From positions 40,982,001 through 41,046,000 of the forward strand of contig CM060733.1 of the NCBI GenBank assembly GCA_030704615.1: a stretch of DNA of 64,000 nucleotides, written 5' to 3'. The translations under genes and the position numbers were made by a program. How positions within the stretch are numbered: the stretch's first letter is position 1; each line of letters opens with the position of its first letter. The notes under the pieces are model-generated. The model was not told the origin of the DNA, ran no database searches, and worked only from the letters and a program-made list of their open reading frames with translations. Source of the DNA: Takakia lepidozioides. Taxonomy: Eukaryota; Streptophyta; Takakiopsida; Takakiales; Takakiaceae. Below are positions 20,370 through 31,800 of this stretch, piece after piece.

Positions 20370-20945
20370 TCAATATATGAAGCGAGACGTTTGTTTGTTT
20401 GTTTGTTTGTTTGTTTTGTTTTGTAGCGTTGAGATGTCCCAAACCGCAAAGGCCCCAGCACTGGTGCTTGGTACCGTTGGAAAGCCCTCGACGAGGAGGG
20501 GTGCACGGGCTTAGTCTCACGACTTTTGGACCTGCGGTGTGGGAGATGTGGAATTTCAAGTACTTTTGGTCGCTGGAAATTCACAAAAAATGGCAACGTG
20601 GGCATTCCTAGGACAATGGTTGGAGCCTCGACGGGAGAGATATCAAGGGAAAGGTCTCCGGTTCAAATCTGGTCGTAGGCTATGTGGGAAAAAAATGATT
20701 GGACTTAGATTACTTAGACATTGGACACTTGGGCCAACGGCACAGGCTACCCTATAGGTTGCATTTGGGCCTCCACATAGGAGATGTACTTGGATACACA
20801 GGAAATTGCACACTGGGCCTCGACATAGGAAACGCACATGGAAGACGCCCAAGTTGGTACATAAGAGACGGACTTGGATACATAGGGATTGCACTTGGAC
20901 TTAGATGACACTGGACACTTGGGCCAACGGCACATGCTACCCTGG
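20370..20945 (+). mobile_element. Helitron-type element 2 (576 bp), joined head-to-tail to element 1
   Basis: It starts with the same TCAATATATGAAGCGAGACG as element 1, immediately after that element's CTAG. It ends with the same hairpin (20920-20934), TGCTACC and CTGG at 20942-20945, followed by T. It has no coding content. A further internal copy of the end sequence at 20730-20755 finishes CTAT rather than CTRR and may be a mutated, bypassed terminus. Confidence 0.78.
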
Positions 20946-21534
20946 TAATACATAATAGTTGGAAGAAGAACTCCGAAGGGGGCCGGCGTAAATGGAGTGT
21001 TTATTCGTTCCAGAATAGTTGGAATATTAAAACCTACAATTGAATTAACTCCTTAAATACCAATAAATATGAAAAAAAAATTAGGGATTTTGATACTTAA
21101 TAACAATCCATGGCATTTGGCCATCAAGTAATTTCATAAATATGGAAGTCAATGCAAACAAAGCAAGTTTATTTGAATTTGAAGTGGTTACAAAGATTTT
21201 AAGAATAACATTTCTCTTACCACATTGAATTATTGTATTTTTTTGCCATTTGTTATAGATAAATGATAGAATTTTAAAATTTTGAATAACCTTGAAATAT
21301 GTCAAAAATAATATATATGTCTATTTATATTTTTGTTACATCCCAATTTACTTGTAACGAAAAGTCATATAATATGTTCACAAAGAAATAAATTATGTAA
21401 CAATTGTAACAATAGTGTCATCCACAATGCAGTCCTCTTATAATAATTTATTCTAAATTTATACTATTTATAGTTTATAGTTTATTATTTTATTATTTTA
21501 TAATAATTGATTATTTATTTTTGTTTTTATGACA
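20946..21534. other. Gene-free AT-rich stretch
   Basis: No supportable gene. Only short frames with no family features are present. Confidence 0.6.
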
Positions 21535-22640
21535 CTATATTAAAAAATAAATTGACGTCATAATGATATGCACTTATGTCATATTGTATGTCAAAGTGAT
21601 GTTAAAATGGAAGTCATTAAAATGGTGTTAGAATGACATTAACATGATCAGCATTCTTATAGGTAGCTTGAAATTTTGTTGTGTGGATGGGTGTGTCATT
21701 CTGGGCCAGACAATAGTGCGCACATTGCTATCGAAGGTGATCATTCCCTTATTGAATCTCAACTTGAAAAGAGGGTTTCATTTGCATATCTTACCAGCCG
21801 TGGACCTCCAGGATGCAGATGTAAGGTATGAAGATGGCTACATTCTTATTTGTAGCAATGTGTACTATAAGGGTGGATATCTTGGCATGGCTGGACAAAG
21901 CATTCAACCCACCAGCCACATAGATAAGTTTCCAATGTGATTGGATGGTAAAGAGGGGGAGACAACAGAAGTTTTGTATATGAAAAGAATGTAATTGGGA
22001 AATTTTTTTGCCCTTTCTTAAACATTACACACCCAGGTTGCAGGTCCGAAGAACTGAAGCATAGCTCTAAGGCTCCAGGAGCCGAAGACAACTTTCCTCA
22101 GTCTGGGATCTACACATGTGATAGATGTCATTGGCCTGTATTGAGTATAGTAAAATGTGTTATCTCAAATCAGAGTGTGTGACATTTCTTTCATAAATAT
22201 TTGTTACGCTTTTAGGTTATCAAAATAGTGCATGTCAAATAGTGAGAAATTGAGATCCATTAGGATAACATCAAAATGACATCAAAATCTTCCTTGTCAA
22301 AATGACACTAAAATGACAATCATTAAAATGACATCAACATAGTGTATGCGAAAATGGCGCCAAAATGATTTTAATTAGATTGACATTATAACAACATCAA
22401 AATATTGCATGTCAAAAGCACTAAAATGACATTCATTACAATGACATTAAATTGAAATTAAAATATTACAAGTCATTCTTACAGTAAAATGACATTGATA
22501 TGTTTTTTACTAGAATGACACTAGAATGACACTAAAATGCCACTTCTCACATTGACATGTTACAACATGCATATGTTGGCATTACAAAGTGATGTCAAAA
22601 TGAGAGTCTTCATTTTGGTGTCAACATGACGCCAAATTTG
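21535..22640. repeat. Region of scattered AAAATGACA motifs
   Basis: Between about 22230 and 22640 the words AAAATGACA, AATGACATxA and TGACATC recur roughly every 15-30 bases. Fewer copies lie at 21535-21660, on the other side of a non-repetitive 560-bp middle. The layout resembles subterminal motif clusters of a DNA transposon, but no terminal inverted repeats or target duplication are seen. Confidence 0.55.
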
Positions 22641-22777
22641 CAATTGTTCACTTAACAGTAGAATGCTTGCAAATTATGTTGACGTCAAGTTAGCAGTGGT
22701 CCGTCACTTAGGCACTCTTTCTACTTCTTCTTCCCCGCTTTCTTTTCTTTTCATTTATTCTTGTTGTTCTCTTCGCC

Positions 22778-23181
22778 ATGTCTAGAGTGTCGAAGATAAT
22801 CTTCCGGGGCGGATTGCACACTGACAACGAGGCGTCGCCAGCCTTCTTGTCCCTGGAGGTAACTATACATATCTTGCAGAGTGATCCTTGGAGGACCCGA
22901 CCTACAGACTTATCTTTCTAATCTGTTTTGTTTTGATTGTTTTGCAGAAATACACAAGCCATCTCAAATGGGCGTTCTCAGCCATGTTGGTTTTTGGGGG
23001 TGCGATAGTCGTTGTGACGACCTTATTTAAAGAGAATCAGTACAAAGCGATTGACCGGAGTTTGGACGCCCTTGATCGAAGTTTGGCCGCCTAGCAACTC
23101 CTCCTAGTAGCAACAAGACAAGATATCAAAAATATCAAAGTGGAGGTGGCCGAACTATATGATATGTTTAAAGCGCCATGA
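22778..23181 (+). CDS. Small two-exon membrane protein, unrecognised, with in-frame TAG
   Basis: Exon 1 (22778-22858, 27 codons from ATG) ends with GAG|GTAACT. Exon 2 begins after TTTTGCAG at 22948. Joined in phase 0 they encode 75 residues up to TAG 23092-23094. A hydrophobic span AFSAMLVFGGAIVVVTTLF (about residues 36-54) suggests one transmembrane helix with a basic N-terminal side. The same frame continues after the TAG for 28 more codons to TGA 23181, with amphipathic RQDIKNIKVEVAELYDM-like residues that match the helix style before the stop. That suggests either a recent nonsense mutation or readthrough. No family is recognised. The single clean intron supports a real gene or transposon-derived gene. 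Confidence 0.5.
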
Positions 23182-23770
23182 AATTTGTGCAGTGGGCCTA
23201 GGTGAGTGGCGGGTTAAGAATTTATTTCTTCATCTCATAGACAACACATGATGGTTGTGGGGCGTCAAGCTGCGATCTATTTTCAAGTGCGACCTATATT
23301 GAGTCTTTGAAGCGGGAGTTCAAGTGGAATGTGCCGCTGATCGTGGCGTGCTTTAAGTATATCACATAGTTCAGAAAGTTGATTCGTCATTAGTCCAAGA
23401 TGCCATAGACAGACTTTTACTCGTTGCAAGCAGTTATATTGTTGGACATATCAGTCTTCCAAAAAAATAGATCTTCACAATAGCTCGTTAAAGAGTTCAT
23501 CTGATTTTCCCATGTTCAGAGTTCATTTCCAATATCCTGAGCATGATACCACGATTGTAGTAACAAACTTGACACATAAGTTATCTAGAAAAAGAAAAAA
23601 ATTGTAGAGAACAATGCTCTTTTCACTAACCTCTCTATTATGCGGTATGTTAGTTTTTATATTAGAAAAATCAAGTCTTATGGAGCTAAGTATAGTTATG
23701 AGCGCCATACCATGAGAAGCTGAGTTGTCACCGCATATTTATGGTTCTTGTAGTATTTGTGTTCTTTAAA

Positions 23771-24257
23771 CTAGTTGTAAATGTTTTCTTCTTTCCACCT
23801 CATGGTAAGTATGCTCCCATTTTGCAAGAAAAGAAGACCAGCCAACATTGGCTCACGCACATCGATAAATTTCTTGACAACGTCTTGAGCTTCAATGTCA
23901 TGGCGTAAACTCTTCTCCAAAATGCTTTTGATCTCTAGATCTTGTGCATTTTGGAACCACTCCTGGACAGCCTTGACATTCTGATTGTAGACCCTTCACT
24001 GATTTGGATGATACATGCGTAGGTAATCTCTTCCATAAAGACACTGTTGGTTCCCCTTCTCTCTGCAAGGATTTTCATGTATGACATTCTGGTTGTGATA
24101 CGGCCTCTTGGGGATCCTGTAACAGAGTTATCGAGCTAGCACCTGGAAACTCCCATTTCCTGTGCCGCTTTGGATGATCTGGAATTTTATCTCGCTTCCT
24201 TTTCGAGCCACCGGCGGAACCCTTGATCCCAAAGCTAACATTCACTGGAGAGGTCAT
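23771..24257 (-). pseudogene. Unrecognised coding-like remnant
   Basis: On the minus strand an ATG frame (24257-24075, 60 codons) is lysine/arginine-rich near its start (GGSKRKRDKIPDHPKRHRKW). Further downstream (about 23995-23771) another minus-strand frame is open for some 75 codons with protein-like composition (NQNVKAVQEWF.., ..IEAQDVVKKFIDVREPML..). The two are in different frames with a stop between them, as expected for separate exons or for a decayed gene. I do not recognise the family. Confidence 0.3.
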
Positions 24258-25598
24258 ACCTACACAAAACCAAACGAACCGTTGAGTTAAACACGCAAAT
24301 CAATTCATAAGAATCCTCCACATCCCCTCCAACTCCCAACAAAAGCACATTTTTGAGCAAGAAAATCTCAACTCCCTAAAGTCGTCATAAATCATACCAA
24401 CGATCCGTACCCAAGACTAGGGCTGCGATTATCACCCGTAAAATAAATAAATAAATAAATAAATCCAGGTTTCATAATTACCACTGCAACTCCACGATCC
24501 ATTTCTTCACCACTTCCTCACACTTCCTCACACACCACAAACAACATTTCCAATGCTATCGCAAAAAACGATAAACAGCCACCGGTACATACCTGATGAG
24601 ATTTCAACTCCCTAAAGTCGCTCACGACGACATCATCGCAAACGCCCCATATGCCAAAATTTGGCGCACCACATCGGCCTCAAACCGTACGCCAAGAATA
24701 CGACTTTAATGGATCATATGGAGCTGAAGGTGAAAGATGATGACGCTGGCCTGAGCCCTGCAGTCCCTCCAATCTCTCTTGCTCCTTCCTGTTTATGAAT
24801 AACTGGTTTCCCCACCATGGGTACTTTGATCTGACCTTGATCCGACAATCTACACTTGTGCACAACAACATAATTTTAAGAGCACCTAACATGGCTGTTT
24901 TGAACACTATGTCATTGAAAAGACTTTCATTGGAGTTTTAACACGTGCCAATATATTATTTAGATGGGGACCGCAAGTGTATCTCTGTGCGGAAGTGCGG
25001 TCGTACATATGTTGATGTTGTGAAGGGGAAAAAATCCATGTCACATCAGCAAGCCTTCAATCCAAGCATAAAACTATACAACTCCAACTCTCCAAAGCAC
25101 CAATGGAATAGGAAGTGAGCCCTACCACCTTATGTCTCCCCTAGTCCATCGCATTCTAAATCCACATATCACTTATCTCGTAGAAGAAGCAACAAACAAG
25201 TACATCCCTCAATCATCTCCACTATCACTCTTGCGGGGATGGTCTTTCCCAGAAGATCACTTGAGGATTTCACCTGCTACATGCTGGATGTCTGAAGCCG
25301 TCAAAATTTTGTGGCAGGCTGCATGCGTGATCGTTTTCCCTCCAAATCTTCGATTTGCGTGTTCAATTTCAGAACAAACCCCTGCCAATCCTCTATCGTC
25401 TCCAGATGTCTCGTGTGACTCTGTGAATCTGAGATCTCCATGTTCCTCCGAAGCTCTGGCTCTCGTCTTCTACCCGCAAACGTGTGTGATCCTGAGATCT
25501 CTCTTTTGGTTTCAGAACGTGTAATCTTATCACCATTTTTTTCTAAGTCACTTAATTCTTCATTATTATAAGTTTATCTTTTGTAAAAATATTATTCC
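24258..25598. other. Gene-free stretch
   Basis: Contains an (AAAT)n microsatellite at about 24437-24463 and no supportable gene. The 130-codon frame at 25132-25524 has no domain, intron or composition evidence. Confidence 0.5.
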
Positions 25599-25904
25599 TT
25601 AAATCACACATTGTTTTTGGATGTCACCTGTTTCTATTAGTGTACAGGGGCTATTGATTTTTCTATAAAAAATCAATTGCGCATTTAACTCGTCATTTTT
25701 TGTAGCAAAATCAGATAGCCAAATTTTACTTCGAAATACCTCCAAAATGTTATCATTAGTAGGTTCAAGTAAATCATTTAACTTAGTAATTTTTAATTCC
25801 TTTTCTAGATGGTACTTTTGGACATGTTTTAGTAGTTTTTGAGCATCAACTACTAAGATCTTTTTACAGATAAGACACACATATTCCTTTTTGGCATCAT
25901 TGAC
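25599..25904 (-). CDS. C2H2/BED-like zinc-finger fragment
   Basis: The minus-strand frame from a possible splice acceptor (CTAG|GTCAATG, 25904) reads about 102 codons to 25599. Near its start it has a CLICKKIL..LLKHVQKYH pattern (C-x2-C-x13-H-x4-H), as in C2H2/BED fingers of transposase-derived proteins. The rest is helical and charged with no catalytic motif. No clear ATG lies upstream in the frame. It may be an exon of a hAT-type transposon gene; evidence is thin. Confidence 0.35.
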   Translation of the reverse strand, partial: VNDAKKEYVCLICKKILVVDAQKLLKHVQKYHLEKELKITKLNDLLEPTNDNILEVFRSKIWLSDFATKNDELNAQLIFYRKINSPCTLIETGDIQKQCVI

Positions 25905-26860
25905 CTAGTCCAATGAGTGACTTAAGAAAAAAGAGTGTAAAATAGATACTTCTAGTTTTCTTTTATGACTTGGAGAACTATAGTAGTCTTCTTGGGAATA
26001 CAATTGATTGGTACTTAAACATTACAAGGGCTCTTCCTCTGTGTGAGAAGTAGGTTACTTAGTTGCTGTTTCCTCTCCTTCTAGGCTTTTCTTTAACGTT
26101 TTTTCTTCTTTTGTCGGTTGGGTTTCTCTGTATTTACGCACCTTGCATTTCTGGATCCATATGTACATTACAACTTAGAAATTTTTGCATTTCTTAGTAT
26201 TTGAGGTACAACAAGGTAGTTAGAGACTAATCAGGCCGACATCTCATGTTGGCTGAGTGAGTTGAGAAAGCCATCTAAGCAGCGAGCACTCGTATTTGTA
26301 GTTGATAACATTGGTGTTCCGCGTTCTTAGTATGAATACAAGCAAACATTGGCATGAAGATTAGAAATATAGATTTCAAATAAGGGGATGAATGTGGTTT
26401 CCGTGTCAAAGCTCGACAAGAGTGATTTGTGATTACCCTAGAGAATGTATACTTCTATTTTGACTGAACGTGCAAGTATATGCTACAAAATATTTCTGTG
26501 TCAAAGTAAACAATTTTAAGTATTTATAAATTCTTTTCCTATGCAACTGTAATTCGCAATTATAAGCACCACAATTTATGGCTCTCGATTAAATCACGTT
26601 TGGACCAATGTGCCTCACCGATATTACTTATATTGTATCAAACAAAAATATCATATTAGACATAGCATAAACATGTATTTATTATTTTAAATTTATTAAT
26701 TTGCTACCAACATATCTCATCAACTAGGAGGAGCCATTACGCTACGAGCCGCTTGTTTACATCCACAAACACACAACAGAAAATATTAAATAATAATCAC
26801 CTAAATTATGATGCTATAAAATTTCTACTTTTCCCAAAAATAAAATAAAAAATGGACAAA
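25905..26860. other. Gene-free AT-rich stretch
   Basis: No supportable gene or repeat structure is seen. Confidence 0.5.
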
Positions 26861-27452
26861 GGGCCTCTCATTTTAAGATTATGGCGTCTTCAATGCGTCT
26901 ATGGGCCCCGCCAGTTCGGCCCATGGGGTCAGCTCATAAGCCCACCGCCCATTCACCGGGTCCGCCGGATTCTGAAATTTTCCGAAGTCATTGTTCTTCT
27001 ACGGTGGCGGATCTTTTAGCAGACTGGGCAGATCCTCCAGTAGACTGACCACCTTTCAGCGGGGGCAAACCCTCCAGCAGACTCAGACAAAATATATATT
27101 TAATAATGCACATTACTACGGCTCTTACTGCCACAATACCACTGACAAGAATTGAACACCAAACCTCGTACTTATTATTCGTTGCTCTTAACCTCCACAT
27201 TACCTGCTGCTTTTCAAAATAACTAATGTTTTATGTGCATTACTAGTACGTATTTTATGTGTTTTATGGGCCCAGTAGACTGGCTTGCCCGACAGACCCA
27301 ACAATGGACTGAGCATAATGAGTCGCAGCGTCTCCGACGGGTAGGGTGCTCCCACCCTTTGCGACCCCATCTCCTACACGCGGCCCCGCCGCAGACACAC
27401 GGATGCACATTGAAGACGCTATTATCTTTCAATGAGAAGCGGACAGAGGCCC
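26861..27452. mobile_element. TIR element (MITE-like), copy 1, 592 bp
   Basis: The left end GGGCCTCTCATTTT..GGCGTCTTCAATGC (26861-26896) is mirrored by the right end (27405-27452) as an imperfect inverted repeat. The best arms are GCGTCTTCAATG and CTCATT, with GGGCCTCT at both tips. The inside has no transposase and is rich in AGACTGGGCAGACCCTCC-like words. The element at 63256-63839 matches from end to end with scattered differences, which fixes the boundaries. No convincing target duplication is seen, so the superfamily stays open. Confidence 0.75.
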
Positions 27453-28842
27453 TGGTAATTTATTGATTAGTTATTGAAGGGGAAAAATTAAACCCTTACA
27501 CGTCCGAAGGCTGCCCATGAGGCCTTTACACATGAGAGACCATGTAAGAGATACTGGGAGCAGTGGACACGAGACAATGAACCCTTGACGACATAAGGGC
27601 ATTCAAAGGACCGACCGGAAAAGATGCCCGAAGAGGGCCTGACGTGCAAAGAACCCTAGATTAGGAATCCTAGATTAGGGAGGCCAGTCGAGGCACAAGG
27701 CAATGCAGCACAACCAAGGAAGAAGCATTGAACTAGAACCAGCATCTATCTAACTTATTGAAGAGAAGCCTAGATCTAGCCGCCGTCTGAATGTGCTTCC
27801 AATTGATGTCTGATCTGTCTCCCTCTTTCACGCTAAAAAGAAGAAAACAGAAACAAGAGGAATAATGTAAGAACTTGGTGGAAGCGTGTGCTCTGATAAT
27901 ACTTTCGCCGGCAGCCTTCGCTTCTCCGGTTCGACACTGTCAAATCTTCCCCACCCCCTCTTACTTGGAACTCACTACTCTCTAGTGATGTCACCCCATT
28001 CCCATTCCGTGCCACTCCAATCTGTGTCACTCTCGGAAGTGGAAGATTTGACAGACTGGGAACTAGCATACCACGCTTTCACTGATCGTATGCTTGCGTA
28101 AATAACTTCAAAATCAATTCCGTTGTCTTTGGCATGGCCTTATTTCGTGGAATATAAGTAAGCAGTAAGCACCTTCATAGCAAGGGGCTCATACCAGTGA
28201 AGCACCTCACATGGGTTGCTTAGCATACACATGTTCTTACAGTATGGCTGCCGTTCTCCTACACAAACTTGTTACTAGATTAAGATGTGGAGTTCAAAAG
28301 AATCTGAAAGAACACCAGGTTGTATAGGGCATGTACTAATTCATGATGGACAAAAAGCTGCAGCAAGAGAAAGGTGTGTAGACGTGTAGACTCACTAATA
28401 GCTGGGGGGCTGTTATTTACGATGGCTTCAGCCAGAGTCCTCTCTCTCTAACACGGGGGGGGGGGGGGGGGGGGGTGTGTGGGAGGTCATCATGGTCTAG
28501 TTTTCTTGGTCTCACCTGGCCAGTAACGTGGTTGGATGGCTGTAAGCAGGCCGAGGTTTACGGTTTACAGGTCTAACTGGGAAAAAGATGCAAAACATCA
28601 TTGCACAACCCACATAGCAGAGGAGAGCAGTAAAAGGTTGCTTGCACCGGCATAATCTTCTCCGGCATAATCTTCTTGCGCTGGAAAAACAGCCTGAAAC
28701 CTACCATTTGTTTTCAAGTGCCGACATTGTGTCTGGCTCAAAATGTCCAAAAATGTTCAGAGCAATTGTTTCAAGTAATTTGTATTGTTTGGAGAGGAAA
28801 ATCACAACGAGTTTTTCAGAGATTAATTAAATTGGAGCACCA
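27453..28842. other. Intergenic stretch with possible retroelement trace
   Basis: No gene is supported. Near 27888-27903 the minus strand reads TATTATCAGAGCACACGC, resembling an initiator-tRNA primer site (TGGTATCAGAGC) with changes, which would suit a decayed minus-strand LTR element. A run of 21 G lies at 28455-28475. The last part is the likely 3' UTR of the HAD gene. Confidence 0.4.
28455..28475 (+). repeat. Poly(G) run of 21
   Basis: An uninterrupted G tract preceded by a TC-rich repeat; length may be unreliable. Confidence 0.9.
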
Positions 28843-31800
28843 TTAGGCATCCCGCACTGATAGCCCGGAGAGCCTAAGAAAACTTTGCAAGTCTGTGAGG
28901 TTGTCGAGGATGATAGCCGGACCACTGCAACTGGCTTCTTGCAAGTCCGTTCTGGAAAATACACCTGTGCACACTCCAATGGGGAATGCTCCTCCGTATT
29001 CAGCAGCCCGGATGTCATTGGGCTGCAAGGAGACAATCAGAACTTGACATCTTTGACAAATAGAAAGATCCAAGAGTCAAGTCAGAACAAGCTAAACACC
29101 ATCCATTATTAACTACTAATCGTTGTCACACTACCATGCCAGTCACAGCTACCAAAACTGCATCTGTCAGCAGGTTTCTAGGCATGAACTTTACATGCGG
29201 AGCAAACCAAACTGATCCTTGCTTATTACCAGATTAATGGGCAAATCGGTTCATTACTTGGCTGACCACTTGGAGTCAAGCCCCTCATATAGGAAACCAT
29301 TTTACACAGGAATGAAGAAAGACCAGTTACAGCATCCCATGTATGAAAATAAAATAAATTAACATTCGGAAACATGGGCAGAGAGAGGAATGTAACTGTA
29401 TCCCCCACATGGGCACGCAATCGGAAGCCCCCAGGATATAATTGCTCTGCACGAGCCGCTGCAATCCTCACAAGCTCCCCTCGATCACTGTGGTCACTTC
29501 CAAAGCTGTACACTTGGACGAGAACAAGATCACCAACTCATCACCCGCACACCACCCCTTTCCTCCCCGAAGAGACAAGAACGTTCGGGCCACTGGCTCA
29601 CACAATGTAAACCAAACAAACTATATTCAAACATTCAAGCCTTTGTTGGAGACAGATCATAGAGCTGCACGCAGTCCATGAGTGCAGCGTACTTTTCATG
29701 AGGACAATCCTGCTGTGCAGTGAAAACAAGGCAGAATGATCATGACTAACCCTCCAAAATTGGGAAAAGAGAAATATTGGCGAATGCCAAGCCCCTCCAT
29801 CTTGAGCCAGCCTATGTCCTCCAAGTTCCCAGTCACCTGTGAAGCATGGTGAGCAAAGTGGCCAATGCTCAAAACTGGAACTGGGCCATCATGAAAGAAA
29901 CAAAACAGGGGTGCCCTGCGTTGCCATGATGCCATACAGCTAGCAAAAATAGGCTTGAAACTAAGCTGGTCCAAACACAAACATGAGGTTCATGACAAGA
30001 CTAGGTGTTTAACATACCAGGTTGTATCACTTAGAATATCACCGCTAGCCCCGTGGTACATATAGCAAGACAAAGCGAGAAACAGCTAGAGACGGAAATC
30101 CGTCAGTGGGTGGCCCAGGAAATCCAAGTCTCCAATTAAAAACAACATTTTAAGAAGGGAAAGAAGGACTTCAATTGTCAGCATCTAGAGATTTTACAAC
30201 TGGAAGCCAGACATCCTCTGCCTCCTCATTCAGAGAAAATAAACCAAAAACCACAGGACCAGGAAGGCTTACCAATCCCACAACAACGTCATCTCGTCTT
30301 GATAGGGCTTCAAGCAGTGCCGGGACACCTGGAAGAACCTCCAGACCTTCTCCTACCTCACTTGCATGCTCCATGGCATACTCCACCATCTTGGCCTTCA
30401 GCTCAGGCAGCTTGGGAGCTGCTGTCTGCCACGACCACAGAAACACTGATAAACTCCCATGAGGTGGCCAACTTACCATCACTCTCAATTTTCTCGAAGC
30501 ACACCATCACTGATGCACACAAATCACCACAGCAATGGATGAGAACCCTAATGGATTGCCAGGTAGCAAAGAGAAGCTTAAGTCAGACGGGAAACAAAAA
30601 AGCGGTGCACATAATATTGCGGAATATTGGGCAGCCTCTTGTTGATTGCCTCAACAACCACTTGGAATTTTTGCACACTCACTGGGTCCCTATACAAGAA
30701 GTGATCTCAGTGAACCTTGCCATCCCTTCATTTGTTCAGAGGGGTAGCCCGAGTGGATTTCAGTTAGGGAGTTCTCTGATTTCAACGAACAAAGTTTGCG
30801 AGTTAAGCTATTCACCTCCTGTGGAATGCCGTAGTGCTCCAAAGTGTTGAGGATGACCAATGGATCAGTGCTCCCATGATGCTGCAGCCCAGCACCATAC
30901 ACTTTCATTGTGAAGGAACTCAACCAGCCACATTACTCTACCAGGAATGCAATATCTTCATTTCCTGCAAATTACCCTCTCTATTAGAGTTGGTCTCCGT
31001 GCTGAGATCAGCATGTCAGCAAATTGGGACCTGTACTGTAGAGGGGGTAACAGCATGACGCAAAATGCTGTCTGCCGAAATTTTTGCCGAGATCTGACTT
31101 GAGGCATATGCCACAATAGAAGCTTTTGAAAAGTAGGATTACACCACAGCTAAAAAGAAAATAAATAAAATTATATAGCTTTTGTCCTGGAGTGAAATCT
31201 TCAGGCCCACCAAAGGATTTATCCCGGTATGGTTACTTGCCAATCAGGTCGTGCGTGATTTTTCTTCAAACATCCGCCCACTCTCCGACATTAAAACAAA
31301 ATGGGGGGTAATCAATCCTCTTTGCAAGTCAGGGCTGGACACATAAGATGAAAAACAAATGGACAAATCAGGGGGGCTAAAGGCACCATAAGTGGTCATA
31401 GCTTGAGGCAGGTGATTCTGGCAAAGCCATTGTTGTACTTCACGCGAAGCCTGAGCAGTGGTTCATTAACAATCAAGTGGCAAGAGATTTATCCCTTCAA
31501 ATATGCCTACTATCCCACATTCTGCAGTGTCATAGTACTTCCAAGCGAAGCTGCAGATGGGCATCTCACTTGATTTTCTAAGGTCAGATGGCAATCTGCC
31601 AGGCCGATTCCACCTGAGGTGAGCTTATGAGGAAATCCTGGGCTCAAACATTAGGGGGCAAGAAAAAAGTCCATAGTGCCGTTGGTGGCTGTGTTTTTGA
31701 AGGCCCTGTGGGCTGTGATACAAATCAGCTGGACATTGAATTTTCTTTCCTTTCCTCATAGAAAAAAACTGTGAAAGTCTGAGGGTTAAAGTCTTTTATA

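Noticed and set aside
25132-25524. 130-codon plus-strand frame
   Set aside because: No motif, no intron logic and Ser/Leu/Pro-rich composition typical of chance frames.
28455-28475. Poly(G) run as a regulatory G-quadruplex
   Set aside because: A single homopolymer of 21 G with uncertain length is more likely slippage or a sequencing artefact; no functional context is seen.
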